The notes: generated from the letters alone by a model not told the origin. 64,000 nt of DNA from an uncultured Pelagibacteraceae bacterium (GCA_902515985.1 CABXWY010000003.1:62001-126000); one strand, 5' to 3'; shown: positions 1 through 9,079, numbered from the stretch's first letter. Made by a program: numbers and translations.

Positions 1-86
1 ATTGATTTGTTTCTTTCTTTAAGTATTTTCTTGGCTTCAACAAAAGGCCAAGAGTTTGTCTTATCTATATTAGCTTTATCGATCAC
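1..86 (-). CDS. lysK: Lysyl-tRNA synthetase, class I (N-terminal fragment)
   Basis: The minus strand is open from a GTG at 86 to the window edge and gives about 28 residues. They contain SWPFVEAKKILKE, which resembles the start of class I (archaeal-type) lysyl-tRNA synthetases used by alphaproteobacteria, where a WPFEEARKLL-like stretch precedes the HIGH region. A stop lies three codons upstream of the GTG and no ATG is available in frame, so GTG is the likely start. The gene diverges from trkH. The identification rests on a short segment, so the name is probable only; the enzyme would charge tRNA-Lys in the cytosol. Confidence 0.55.
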   Translation of the reverse strand, partial: MIDKANIDKTNSWPFVEAKKILKERNKS

Positions 87-173
87 TAGTTTTCAAAAAT
101 TCATATATTTGGTTGTTTTTGTTAATTCTTATAGTGTTGAAATTTATTTACCATAAAATAATGTTCAAACAAA

Positions 174-1619
174 ATGTCCAATTATAAAACAGTTTTTTTC
201 ATCATTGGTGTACTACAAATAATTCTTGGGATATTTATGGCTATTCCAATTTTCTCGCAATTTATATTTAGTGAAATTGATTCTTCGTTTATAACATCTT
301 CAGCAATTACATTAGTATTTGGAGTGTTGTTTGTTTTATCAAATCTCGATTATGAGAAGAAAATTAACTTAAAACAGGCATTTCTGCTCACTACACTCTC
401 TTGGTTAACAATAGCGATTTTTGGGTCATTGCCATTTTATTTCTCTGATCTAAATATATCATTTACAGATTCATTTTTTGAAAGTATGTCAGGTTTAACC
501 ACCACTGGTTCTACAATAATTTCTAATTTAGAATTAGCTCCAAAAAGTGTTTTGCTTTGGAGAGCCCTGCTTCAGTGGCTTGGAGGTATAGGAATTATTG
601 TAATGGCAATCACCTTAATGCCAATTATGAATATTGGTGGTATGCTTTTATTTAAGGTCTTAAATACAGACTCTTCTGAGGAAATATTACCATCATCTAA
701 AGAAATCTCTTTAAAATTAATTTTAATCTATTTTGTTTTAACTTTTTTATGTGCACTCGCATACAAAATTTTTGGAATGGGTTATTTTGATAGTTTAACT
801 CATTCTATGACTACAATAGCAACAGGGGGATTTTCAAATTATAATGAGTCTATAGGTCATTTTAATAATGTTAAAATAGAAATCACCGCGATGTTATTTA
901 TAATTTTGGGAAGTTTGCCGTTTATTGCATATATTAAGTTTTTAAATGGAAATAGAAAAGTTTTTTTAAACGATTCACAGATTAAAACTTTTATAAAATT
1001 AATTATATTTTCTATTTTAATTCTCTTCTTTTATTTATTTATTAAAATTGAGGATTTCAGTTTAAGTGATTTTAGGTATATAAGTTTTAACTCAATTTCA
1101 ATTTTAACTGGTACAGGTTATGTTACTGGTAAATTTGATCAATGGGGAAGTTTCTCATTATTTTTCTTTTTAATTTTAATGTTTATTGGTGGGTGTGCGG
1201 GATCTACCACATGTGGGGTAAAAATATTTAGAATACAAATTTTATATAAATTTATAATTAATCAATTAAAAAAAATTATTTTTCCAAGAGGAATTTTTGT
1301 AATCAAATATGAAGATAACAATGTTAATGATAAGTTTTTAGCTTCGATTATATCTTTTATATATTTATACATTTTACTTTTCTTTTTAATTACAGCTCTC
1401 TTGTCTTTGAGTGGTCTAGATTTTATTACTTCAATTTCTGGTGCAGCTACATCAATATCTAATGTAGGCCCAGGCCTCGGCTCAGTAATTGGTTCAAGTG
1501 GAAATTTCTCAACTTTATCAGATTTTTCTAAATGGATACTAAGCGCAGGAATGTTATTAGGTAGACTTGAGCTATTTGCTATATTAGTTTTATTTTTACC
1601 CTCTTTTTGGAAAAAATGA
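174..1619 (+). CDS. trkH: Trk-type potassium uptake protein TrkH
   Basis: A 481-residue polytopic inner-membrane protein of the TrkH/KtrB family, which moves K+ through a channel-like pore built from four pore loops. The loops are visible: TTTGSTI near residues 109-115, TIATGGFSN near 215, ILTGTGYVTG near 310 and SNVGPGLG near 430, each with the filter glycine. Length matches the family (about 480). No trkA regulatory subunit gene is seen in this window. The stop overlaps the ampG start as ATGA, so the two are probably co-translated. The start gives a normal first membrane helix. The family call is firm; ion coupling is family knowledge. Confidence 0.9.
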   Translation: MSNYKTVFFIIGVLQIILGIFMAIPIFSQFIFSEIDSSFITSSAITLVFGVLFVLSNLDYEKKINLKQAFLLTTLSWLTIAIFGSLPFYFSDLNISFTDSFFESMSGLTTTGSTIISNLELAPKSVLLWRALLQWLGGIGIIVMAITLMPIMNIGGMLLFKVLNTDSSEEILPSSKEISLKLILIYFVLTFLCALAYKIFGMGYFDSLTHSMTTIATGGFSNYNESIGHFNNVKIEITAMLFIILGSLPFIAYIKFLNGNRKVFLNDSQIKTFIKLIIFSILILFFYLFIKIEDFSLSDFRYISFNSISILTGTGYVTGKFDQWGSFSLFFFLILMFIGGCAGSTTCGVKIFRIQILYKFIINQLKKIIFPRGIFVIKYEDNNVNDKFLASIISFIYLYILLFFLITALLSLSGLDFITSISGAATSISNVGPGLGSVIGSSGNFSTLSDFSKWILSAGMLLGRLELFAILVLFLPSFWKK

Positions 1620-2992
1620 TTGAAATTAAAAAAGAAAAAACATTTTTAAGTAGTATAAAATTTTACCAAGATATAAGAATGTTAAAAATTTTACTACTTG
1701 GCGCTATAAGTGGTTTTCCTTGGGTAATTATCGGAAGTAGTTTAAGTTTATGGTTAAAAGAAGAAGGCTTATCAAGATCTACAATTGGATGGGCTGGTTT
1801 AATTTTTGCTGTCTATGCTTTTAATTATTTCTGGGCGCCATTAATTGACAGAATCCGGATACCTATTTTAACAAAAAAAATCGGCCATAGAAAATCTTGG
1901 ATTTTTTTAATGCAAATAATAATTTTACTTGGATTAATATTCTGGAGCTTTATAAATCCTTTGCAGAATTTAAACTTGGTCATTGGGGCGGGATTAATAA
2001 TTGCACTAGCTTCCGCGACACAAGATATAACAGTTGACGCTTTAAGAATAGAACAAATACAAAAAGATGAAAAAGAAGCTATGGCTGCAGGAGCAGCTAT
2101 AGCAGTCGTTGGTTGGTGGTCAGGTTATAAATTAGGAGGTGTTATTGCTCTTACATTGGCAGATTATTTAGAAAATTTAGGTCTAGAAAATTATTGGCAA
2201 TTATCTTTTTTGGGCCTAGGAGTAATTGTAATTTTATTAAATATTGGAATCTTATTTATAAATGAACGAAATTTTTTAAATATCAAAAATTCACATCTTG
2301 AATTAGATAAAAAAATTTTACAAAAATTGAATTATAATAATTTATTTACTAAATTTTTAGCTTGGATATCCTCAACAATTTCAGGACCTTTAATAAGTTT
2401 TTTTAAAAACAATGGAAAAGGAATAGCCATTGGAATTATAAGTTTTATTTTTCTTTTTAAAATAGGAGAAGCTTTTTTAGGAAGAATGTCAGTGATTTTT
2501 TATAAGGAAATTGGTTTTTCAAAATCTGACATAGCTCTTTATTCGAAAACTTTTGGATGGATCACAACAGTTATCTTCACACTATTAGGTGGTATGTTCG
2601 CGATTAGGTCTGGTGTTATTAAGTCAATGTTTTTAGCTGGAATATTGATGGCATTAACAAACGTTCTTTTTTCCTTTTTAGCATGGAGCGATAAATCTTA
2701 TTTATTATTTGCTATTGCTGTAATTTTAGATGATATGGCTGCCGCTTTTGCTACTGTAGCATTTGTTGCCTTTATATCCTTGTTGGTTGACAGAAATTAC
2801 ACCGCAACTCAATACGCTCTTCTTGCTTCTTTAGGAACAGCTGGAAGAACAACACTTGCATCTTCCTCTGGAGCTTTGGTTGATTGGTTGAATGGTGATT
2901 GGGGAATATTTTTTATAATTACAGCAATAATGGTAATTCCATCACTTGTTCTTCTTTATATAATAAAAAGTAAAATTAAACTAAATGACTGA
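1616..2992 (+). CDS. ampG: AmpG-like muropeptide MFS permease
   Basis: A 458-residue major-facilitator protein with about 12 hydrophobic segments. An AmpG-type signature, ATQDITVDALRIE, lies in the first half, and the N-terminal LLGAISGFPWVIIGSSLSLW segment also fits. AmpG imports anhydro-muropeptides from the periplasm for cell-wall recycling. I chose ATG 1616 because it overlaps the trkH stop (ATGA); a TTG three codons earlier is possible but needless. The next gene, which overlaps by 8 bases, is a putative cytosolic NlpC/P60 peptidase, which fits a recycling role. The substrate is inferred from family and context; other MFS substrates cannot be excluded. Confidence 0.8.
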   Translation: MIEIKKEKTFLSSIKFYQDIRMLKILLLGAISGFPWVIIGSSLSLWLKEEGLSRSTIGWAGLIFAVYAFNYFWAPLIDRIRIPILTKKIGHRKSWIFLMQIIILLGLIFWSFINPLQNLNLVIGAGLIIALASATQDITVDALRIEQIQKDEKEAMAAGAAIAVVGWWSGYKLGGVIALTLADYLENLGLENYWQLSFLGLGVIVILLNIGILFINERNFLNIKNSHLELDKKILQKLNYNNLFTKFLAWISSTISGPLISFFKNNGKGIAIGIISFIFLFKIGEAFLGRMSVIFYKEIGFSKSDIALYSKTFGWITTVIFTLLGGMFAIRSGVIKSMFLAGILMALTNVLFSFLAWSDKSYLLFAIAVILDDMAAAFATVAFVAFISLLVDRNYTATQYALLASLGTAGRTTLASSSGALVDWLNGDWGIFFIITAIMVIPSLVLLYIIKSKIKLND

Positions 2993-3716
2993 ATTGTACT
3001 CAACCTCAATAATAAGGAATATTTATAAAAGACCATCAACTAATTCTGAAGTAAGTAGTCAGATTATTTATGGTGAAAAAATCAGAGTTCTTGGGACTAA
3101 AAATAAATGGATAAAAATTAGAACACTAAGTGATAATTATTCTGGTTATATCAAAAAAGAAAAACTTAAACGAAAATTAAAAATAATATTTAAAACTTAT
3201 AAATTAAAAACTAGAATATTTTCACAAAATGGTAAAAAAGAATTTCTCACTTTTAATAGTAGATTGCCAGTTATAAATGAGAAAAAAAAATTTATAGAAT
3301 TTGAAAAGGGTAAGTGGGTTAAAAAAAAAGATCTCAAACTAATAAAACATAAAGAAAAAAATTTTATAAAGATTTTTTATTATTTCAGAAATTGTAAATA
3401 TTTATGGGGAGGAAAATCATATAATGGTATTGATTGTTCAGCACTTATTCAATTATTCTATCTTTATAATAATAAATTTTTTCCAAGGGATACAAAAGAT
3501 CAAATAAAATTTAAAAAAGGTAGAAAAAAAGTGATTGAATTTTCAAAAGGAGATATTATTTATTGGAAAGGTCATGTGGCAGCTTGTTTAGATAAAAGTA
3601 AACTAATTCATGCTTATGGGCCAAGAAAAAGAGTGCTTATTATGAATATTAAAAAAACTGTTGGATTAATTAATAAAACAACAAAACTAAAAGTAAAAAA
3701 AATTATAAAAATTTAA
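2985..3716 (+). CDS. SH3-NlpC/P60 peptidase, probably cytosolic
   Basis: 243 residues. The N-terminal part (about 1-65) reads as a bacterial SH3 domain (YGEKIRVLGTKNKWIKI, SGYIKKEKL). The C-terminal part is an NlpC/P60 cysteine peptidase with Cys151 in YNGIDCSALIQ and histidines at about 197 (KGHVAAC) and 209 (LIHAYG). Such enzymes cut the gamma-D-Glu to diaminopimelate bond of wall peptides. There is no signal peptide or membrane segment, so it probably acts in the cytosol on peptides imported by the adjacent AmpG. It overlaps ampG by 8 bases. The protein is very lysine-rich, as is common for AT-rich genomes. The exact cleavage site is inferred. Confidence 0.78.
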   Translation: MTELYSTSIIRNIYKRPSTNSEVSSQIIYGEKIRVLGTKNKWIKIRTLSDNYSGYIKKEKLKRKLKIIFKTYKLKTRIFSQNGKKEFLTFNSRLPVINEKKKFIEFEKGKWVKKKDLKLIKHKEKNFIKIFYYFRNCKYLWGGKSYNGIDCSALIQLFYLYNNKFFPRDTKDQIKFKKGRKKVIEFSKGDIIYWKGHVAACLDKSKLIHAYGPRKRVLIMNIKKTVGLINKTTKLKVKKIIKI

Positions 3717-3719
3717 AAT

Positions 3720-5255
3720 ATGAATATAGAGGAAAAATTTAATATTTTAGTCAATAAAATGAATTTTGGTTATTATGATGAGGTTATTTTTGAAACAAAT
3801 TATTTAATTAAAAAATTTCCAAAACAAGAGGCATTATATAACCTTTTGGCTCTTACTTACCAAGCGAAAGGTGAATATGATAAATCAATTAACCTATTAA
3901 ATGATGCATTAAAAAAAAGTAAAAATAATACAAATTTTTTAAATAATATTGGATTAGGATATTACAAACAAAAAGATTATGTCAAAGCAGAAAGTTATTT
4001 TAAAAAGGTTCTAGAATTAAATCCAAGATTTATAAATACTATTAATAATCTTGCTGGTTTATACAATGAAATTAATAATACAAATGAAAGTGAGAGGCTT
4101 TACTTAAAGGCTTTGAGTATTAATGACAATGTTTTGGAGACAAATTATAATTATGCATCATTTCTTCAAACTCTAGGAAGATATACCGAAGCAGAAAAAT
4201 ATTATCGAAAAACTTTGGATATTAATAAAGATTTTACAAGAGCTGATAAAAGTCTAGCAATGTTAAAAAAATATAAAAAGGGTGATAAATATATTTCCTC
4301 TTTAGAAGAAAAAATAAAAAATAAAAATCTTCATAGATCAAATATAAAAGATTTATCTTTTGCTTTAGGTAAAATATACGAGGATATTAGTGAATATAAA
4401 AAATCTTTTGAGTATATTAAGATGGCAAACGATATTAAAAAACAGTTAACAAAATTCGATATTAATAACGAAATCAAATTTTTTACGAAAATAAAAAATT
4501 TTCATGAAAATACTAAAATTAAAAATTTTCAAATAACTGAAAATAAAAAAAAAATAATATTTATTTTAGGTATGCCTAGAACAGGAACATCTTTAGTGGA
4601 ACAAATTATATCTAGTCACGACAAAGTTTATGGTTCTGGAGAATTGCCATTTTTAGACCGGTACTTCAGAAGATATCTAGAAAATTTTGAAGAAGAACAA
4701 AACATAGAGAAAGATCTTGCAAAATTTAAAGAAAATTATTTAACTATAATTGAAAAGATGACAAGTTCTGATGTTGTTACTGATAAAGCACCACTTAACT
4801 TTAGATGGATAGGATTAATTAAATTAATATTTCCAAATGCAATTATAATTCATTGCAAAAGAGATCCTCTTGAAAACAGTTGGTCTATTTACAAAAATGA
4901 TTTTGAGGGAGGAATGTTATTTTCCAATAATGCCCAAGACATAGCAAGTTATTACAATATTTATCTAAATTTAATGTCTTATTGGAAGAGTACTTTTAAT
5001 AAAGATATTTATGACCTAAATTATGAAGATTTAATAAATAATCCCGAAAGCAAAATTAGAGAAATAATTACTTTTTGTGGGTTAGATTGGCAAGATGGGT
5101 GTTTAGAATATTACAAAAATAAAAAATCAATTAAAACTGTAAGTTTTAGCCAAGCAAGAAAACCCATTTATAAAGACTCATTGAAAGGTACTGCAAAATT
5201 TAAAAATTATATTCAAGATTTAGAAAATGCTCTATCTTCTTCCAAAGTCAGGTAA
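3720..5255 (+). CDS. TPR-repeat sulfotransferase
   Basis: 511 residues in two halves. Residues about 1-190 are tetratricopeptide repeats (for example NNIGLGYYKQKDYVKAESYF, and ETNYNYASFLQTLGRYTEAE). From about 275 follows a sulfotransferase fold with the 5'-phosphosulfate-binding loop ILGMPRTGTSLVEQ (about 281-294) and a 3'-phosphate region around IIHCKRDPLENSWSIY. The family transfers sulfate from PAPS to a hydroxyl or amine of a sugar, lipid or protein; the acceptor cannot be told from sequence. No signal peptide is visible. Its 3' end overlaps the opposing tyrA gene by 24 bases. The two-domain call is secure; the substrate is unknown. Confidence 0.82.
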   Translation: MNIEEKFNILVNKMNFGYYDEVIFETNYLIKKFPKQEALYNLLALTYQAKGEYDKSINLLNDALKKSKNNTNFLNNIGLGYYKQKDYVKAESYFKKVLELNPRFINTINNLAGLYNEINNTNESERLYLKALSINDNVLETNYNYASFLQTLGRYTEAEKYYRKTLDINKDFTRADKSLAMLKKYKKGDKYISSLEEKIKNKNLHRSNIKDLSFALGKIYEDISEYKKSFEYIKMANDIKKQLTKFDINNEIKFFTKIKNFHENTKIKNFQITENKKKIIFILGMPRTGTSLVEQIISSHDKVYGSGELPFLDRYFRRYLENFEEEQNIEKDLAKFKENYLTIIEKMTSSDVVTDKAPLNFRWIGLIKLIFPNAIIIHCKRDPLENSWSIYKNDFEGGMLFSNNAQDIASYYNIYLNLMSYWKSTFNKDIYDLNYEDLINNPESKIREIITFCGLDWQDGCLEYYKNKKSIKTVSFSQARKPIYKDSLKGTAKFKNYIQDLENALSSSKVR

Positions 5256-6131
5256 ATTAACGTCTTGTTTTGAAGATACTATTTTTTTTCGAATTTTTTT
5301 AGACTCTTTCATTATTTTAATTAATTTTTTCTCATTTTTTGTATTAATTAGTTTTTTTATTTTACGCATATTGTTTAAGAAGAGGTCAATTCCCTTTGTA
5401 ATGTTTTTATGATTATTGAGAAAAATATCCTTCCACATAATCTCATTTGAAGCTGCAGTTCTTGTAAAATCTCTCAGACCGCCTGCACTAAATTTAACTA
5501 TATTTGATTTTTTTTTCTTCTCAAAGTTCATTGCCGTTTTTACCATATTATATGCAATAAGGTGCGGAATATGGCTTGTAATTGAAAAAATATGATCGTG
5601 CTCTTTTAAATTCATGTAAACTATATTGCATCCAATTTTGACCCAAAATTTAGATAAAATTTCCATATGTTTTTTATTTATATTTCTATCTTTTATTAAA
5701 ACACACCATTTATCAGAAAATAATTTTTCATTTCCAAACTTAGGACCACTTACTTCAGAACCTGCAATTGGATGGCTTGAAATCCAACTTATATTTTTTT
5801 TAATTTTAGGTTTTATTTTTCTAAATATTGTTTCCTTTGCTGAGCTAACATCGGTAACTATTGTATTTTTATTAATATATTTTTCTATTTTTTTAAAAAT
5901 TTTTAAATATTCACCTAAATGTGTACAAATTATTATCATATCCATATTAGGAATTTGTTGTTTGGGGTCTTTTAAAACTTCACAATTTAATCTTAGTCTT
6001 TTAATTTGTTTAATGTGTTTTTTTGATTTTTCTAAAATAATAATTTTTTTTGATATTTTTTTTTTAATTGTAGCTCTTAAAATTGAAGAGCCAATTAAGC
6101 CACATCCAACGATTAAAATTTTTTTAAACAT
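5232..6131 (-). CDS. tyrA: Prephenate/arogenate dehydrogenase
   Basis: 299 residues. The N-terminal NAD(P) Rossmann motif is GCGLIGSSI (9-17). The family motif SSHPIAGSE spans 118-126, with His120 in the position of the catalytic histidine, and DVSSAKETI precedes it. The enzyme oxidatively decarboxylates prephenate or arogenate toward tyrosine. There is no fused chorismate mutase domain or ACT domain, so it is the simple monofunctional form. It starts 8 bases inside the end of hisC, so the two form one unit, a common alphaproteobacterial pairing that joins aromatic transamination and tyrosine synthesis. Cofactor and substrate preference (prephenate or arogenate) cannot be read. Confidence 0.88.
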   Translation of the reverse strand: MFKKILIVGCGLIGSSILRATIKKKISKKIIILEKSKKHIKQIKRLRLNCEVLKDPKQQIPNMDMIIICTHLGEYLKIFKKIEKYINKNTIVTDVSSAKETIFRKIKPKIKKNISWISSHPIAGSEVSGPKFGNEKLFSDKWCVLIKDRNINKKHMEILSKFWVKIGCNIVYMNLKEHDHIFSITSHIPHLIAYNMVKTAMNFEKKKKSNIVKFSAGGLRDFTRTAASNEIMWKDIFLNNHKNITKGIDLFLNNMRKIKKLINTKNEKKLIKIMKESKKIRKKIVSSKQDVNLPDFGRR

Positions 6132-7215
6132 TTATAAATATTTTTTTTACCTCTTTCAAAAATAATTTATTTTCTACGCTGTTACCAATAGTTAATCTCA
6201 AATGGTTACCGATCCCATAAGTATTCATTTCTCTAAGTATAATTCCTTTACTTTCTAGTTTTTTTTCAATTGAAATTGCTGATAATTTACAACGATTAAA
6301 ATTAAGTAAAAGAAAATTTGCACTTATTTTGTTTGAGTAAATATTAAATTCTTCTAAACTTTTTTTAATTTTTTTGCTCCAGTATAAATTATGTTTAATT
6401 GATTTATTAATAAATTTATTATCCTTTAAAGCCTCAATTGCACATAATTGTGCAATTTTATTCACATTAAATGGTGGTTTAATAAAATTCAAAGCCTGGA
6501 TTATTTTTTTATCTCCATAACCCCAACCAATTCTTAAAGCTGCCAATCCATAAATTTTCGAAAATGTTCTTAATATAAAAACATTTTTAGAATTCTTGAA
6601 AATCTTTAATCCTGATGCATATTTATTATCCTTCATATATTCATAATATGCATCATCTATTACTAACAGAATATCTTTTCTTAATTTTTTTCTTAAATTT
6701 ATTAATTCATTTCTGTATAGATATGTACCTGTAGGATTATTTGGATTTGCTAAAAAAACTATTTTAGTTTTTTTATTCACTTTTTTAATTATATTATCTA
6801 TTGAAATCCTAAAGTTTTTCTCTTTTGAAAAAATTACTTTAGCACCTGAAATAGATGCATAAATTCTATACATTAAAAAACTAAATTCTGGAACAATTAC
6901 TTGATCACCTTTGCTTAAAAATAATTGGCATAGCATTTGAATAATCTCATCAGATCCAGATCCACAAATTACTTTATTGGCATCACACTTAAATTTAATT
7001 GAAATTTGTTTTCTTAATAATTTGGAAGTGTAATCTGGATATTTTGAAGTTCTTACATTTTTTCTTAATATTGCTTTTACTTTTGAGCTTGCGCCTAATG
7101 CAGATTCATTTGCGGATAATTTGATTATTTTTCTAGTTTCTTTTAAATTTGGAATTTCATATTTTCCTGGCTTATAAGATTGAAATTTCAATTTTTTAAA
7201 TTTAGCTAAATTCAT
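6124..7215 (-). CDS. hisC: Histidinol-phosphate aminotransferase
   Basis: 363 residues, a fold-type I PLP aminotransferase of the HisC group. It shows KLSANESALGAS near 32-43, SGSDEIIQ near 86-93, ANPNNPTGT (157-164), the PLP lysine at about 220 in RTFSKIYGLAALRIGW, and a C-terminal NHLRLTIG with the carboxylate-binding arginine. It catalyses histidinol-phosphate plus 2-oxoglutarate exchange in histidine synthesis. Next to tyrA it may also transaminate aromatic precursors, as HisC homologues do in related bacteria (inference). It diverges from metX across 190 bases. Confidence 0.87.
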   Translation of the reverse strand: MNLAKFKKLKFQSYKPGKYEIPNLKETRKIIKLSANESALGASSKVKAILRKNVRTSKYPDYTSKLLRKQISIKFKCDANKVICGSGSDEIIQMLCQLFLSKGDQVIVPEFSFLMYRIYASISGAKVIFSKEKNFRISIDNIIKKVNKKTKIVFLANPNNPTGTYLYRNELINLRKKLRKDILLVIDDAYYEYMKDNKYASGLKIFKNSKNVFILRTFSKIYGLAALRIGWGYGDKKIIQALNFIKPPFNVNKIAQLCAIEALKDNKFINKSIKHNLYWSKKIKKSLEEFNIYSNKISANFLLLNFNRCKLSAISIEKKLESKGIILREMNTYGIGNHLRLTIGNSVENKLFLKEVKKIFINV

Positions 7216-7290
7216 AATTTTATGTGTTTCTGCTATATATAGTTAAATTATAATTTATTTAAATTAAATAAGTAAAATTTCTATAAAAAT

Positions 7291-7319
7291 TTGACATATA
7301 AAATCCTATAATGTAAATT
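7291..7319 (+). promoter_or_regulatory. Putative sigma-70 promoter of metX leader
   Basis: A perfect TTGACA at 7291-7296 is followed 17 bases later by TAAATT (7314-7319). Transcription would start near 7325, right at the first stem of the riboswitch. A closer TATAAT (7307-7312) has only a 10-base spacer from the same -35 box and would need another partner. Confidence 0.5.
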
Positions 7320-7323
7320 CTCT

Positions 7324-7376
7324 TTGCGCTGATTTAAACTGAATTGCGAGCGCTTAAAAAAAACCGCTAAATAAGT
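7324..7376 (+). promoter_or_regulatory. SAM-II riboswitch
   Basis: The segment contains GCGCTGATTTAAAC followed by ATTGCGAGCGC, then CCGCTAAATAAG. P1 pairs 7326-7330 (GCGCT) with 7349-7353 (AGCGC). The loop GATTTAA and the downstream GCTAAA-type strand match the pseudoknot of the SAM-II class. That class was structurally solved from a Sargasso Sea metX leader with a very similar core. It binds S-adenosylmethionine and lowers expression of methionine synthesis genes. It lies 30 bases before metX. A run of nine T (7376-7384) follows directly. Confidence 0.9.
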
Positions 7377-7405
7377 TTTTTTTTCCAATTCATCAGCATA
7401 TAAAT

Positions 7406-8527
7406 ATGAGCAAATTTAAAGATATAAAGAAAATAATTATTGAAAAACCGTTAAAATTAGATTGTGGACAGACGATTAATAATTACCCATTAGCATATGA
7501 AACTTATGGAAAATTAAATGGCAACAGAAGTAATGCTATATTAATTTTTCATGCTTTAACTGGAGATCAATTTGCATCAGGAATTAATCCAATTACAAAA
7601 AAAGATGGTTGGTGGAGTTATGCTCTTGGACCTGGAAAGGCAATTGATACTGATAAATATTTTGTAATTGCAGCAAATGTTATAGGTGGATGTATGGGTT
7701 CTTTTGGTCCAAGTGATATTAATCCTGAATCAAAAAAACCTTATGGTACAAACTTTCCAGTTATCACAATTAATGACATGGTTAATGCTCAGTATAATCT
7801 CTTAGAATATTTTAAAATTGAAAAGTTATTCAGTGTTATTGGAGGATCTATGGGTGGAATGCAAGTACTTCAGTTTGTATCTAATTTTCCTAATATGGCT
7901 CTTACTGCAATTCCAATTGCTTGTACTGCAAGTCATTCAGCTCAAAATATAGCCCTAAATGAACTTGGCAGACAATCAATAATGGCTGATAGAAATTGGC
8001 AAGATGGGTTTTATGAAGAACAAAATAAACAGCCAGATAAAGGGCTTGCTGTTGCTAGAATGGCAGCACATATAACTTATTTATCTAAAGCAGGACTGCA
8101 AGAAAAATTTGGGAGAAAATTGCAAGAAAGAGATGATTTAAAATTTAGTTTTGATGCTGACTTTCAAATAGAAAGTTATTTAAGATATCAAGGATCAGTT
8201 TTTGTAGATAGATTTGATGCAAATAGCTATTTGTATATTACAAGAGCTATGGATTATTTTGACTTAACAAAAAAATTTGGTGGAAATTTATCAAAAGCTT
8301 TCGAGAAAAGTGATACTAAGTTTTTTATTATATCGTTTACTTCAGATTGGCTTTATCCAACTTCTGAAAATAGAGATATTGTAATTGCTCTAAATGCTAT
8401 TGGTAAAAACGTAGGATTTGTCGAAATTTCTTCTGATAAGGGTCATGATTCTTTTTTACTTGATATTCCAGATTTTTTAAAAACCGTTAAATATTTTTTA
8501 AATACTTCTTACAAACAAATTAAATGA
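7406..8527 (+). CDS. metX: Homoserine O-acetyltransferase
   Basis: 373 residues, an alpha/beta hydrolase-fold acyltransferase of the MetX family. The nucleophile Ser148 sits in GGSMGGMQ. Early motifs HALTGDQFASG and VIGGCMGSFGPSD are typical, and the triad is completed by the Asp of SFTSDWLYP and the His of KGHDSFLLD near 347. It makes O-acetylhomoserine (or O-succinylhomoserine in some homologues) from homoserine, the acceptor used for sulfide or methanethiol fixation. It is controlled by the SAM-II leader upstream and overlaps metW by ATGA, the usual metX-metW pair. The acyl donor preference is not certain from sequence. Confidence 0.93.
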   Translation: MSKFKDIKKIIIEKPLKLDCGQTINNYPLAYETYGKLNGNRSNAILIFHALTGDQFASGINPITKKDGWWSYALGPGKAIDTDKYFVIAANVIGGCMGSFGPSDINPESKKPYGTNFPVITINDMVNAQYNLLEYFKIEKLFSVIGGSMGGMQVLQFVSNFPNMALTAIPIACTASHSAQNIALNELGRQSIMADRNWQDGFYEEQNKQPDKGLAVARMAAHITYLSKAGLQEKFGRKLQERDDLKFSFDADFQIESYLRYQGSVFVDRFDANSYLYITRAMDYFDLTKKFGGNLSKAFEKSDTKFFIISFTSDWLYPTSENRDIVIALNAIGKNVGFVEISSDKGHDSFLLDIPDFLKTVKYFLNTSYKQIK

Positions 8528-9078
8528 AAAAAGAATTTTATAATATTGCAAAATTGGTAACTCAAAATTCTAAAGTCTTAGATGTAGGATGTGGAAATGG
8601 TGAACTTATGAAATATATTACAGAAAATATTAGCAAAGATATTAGAGGAATTGAGTTATCAAAATCCAACGTACAAAAGTGTGTTGAAAAAGGTTTAACA
8701 GTCATCGAGGGCAACGCAGAAAAAGATTTAAAGCAATTTCCAGATGGTTCTTTCGATTTTGTAATTCTCAGTCAAACTTTACAGGCTTTCTTAAATCCAG
8801 AAAATGTATTGAATGAATTACTTAGGGTTGGAAAAAAAGCAATAGTATCAATTCCTAATTTTGGACATTGGAAAGTTAGATTACATTTACTTTTAAAAGG
8901 TACAATGCCAGTAACTAAAAACTTACCAAATGAATGGTACAACACTCCAAACCTACACATGTGCACGATTAAAGATTTCGAAAATTATTGTAAAAAAAGG
9001 GATATTAAAATTAACCTAAAAAATTTAAAGTTTCATAATTTTTTTTCTGAATTAGGAATTTTTGTATTGGAAAAGTAA
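8524..9078 (+). CDS. metW: Methionine biosynthesis protein MetW
   Basis: 184 residues with a class I methyltransferase fold. SAM-binding motif I is VLDVGCGNGELM (18-29). The MetW-typical segments SIPNFGHWKVRLHLLLKGTMP and LPNEWYNTPNLHMCTIKDFE are clear. MetW forms a partner of MetX in alphaproteobacteria and supports homoserine acylation; it is not known to be an active methyltransferase in all cases. It overlaps metX by four bases and so shares the SAM-II control. Length is normal. Confidence 0.93.
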   Translation: MKKEFYNIAKLVTQNSKVLDVGCGNGELMKYITENISKDIRGIELSKSNVQKCVEKGLTVIEGNAEKDLKQFPDGSFDFVILSQTLQAFLNPENVLNELLRVGKKAIVSIPNFGHWKVRLHLLLKGTMPVTKNLPNEWYNTPNLHMCTIKDFENYCKKRDIKINLKNLKFHNFFSELGIFVLEK

Positions 9079-9079
9079 A

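Noticed and set aside
5626..6165. 179-codon frame on the plus strand
   Set aside because: It is antisense to tyrA and hisC, hydrophobic and low in complexity, as expected for the complement of AT-rich genes.
7291..7312. Promoter made of TTGACA 7291 and TATAAT 7307
   Set aside because: The spacer is only 10 bases, too short for sigma-70; TAAATT at 7314 gives 17.
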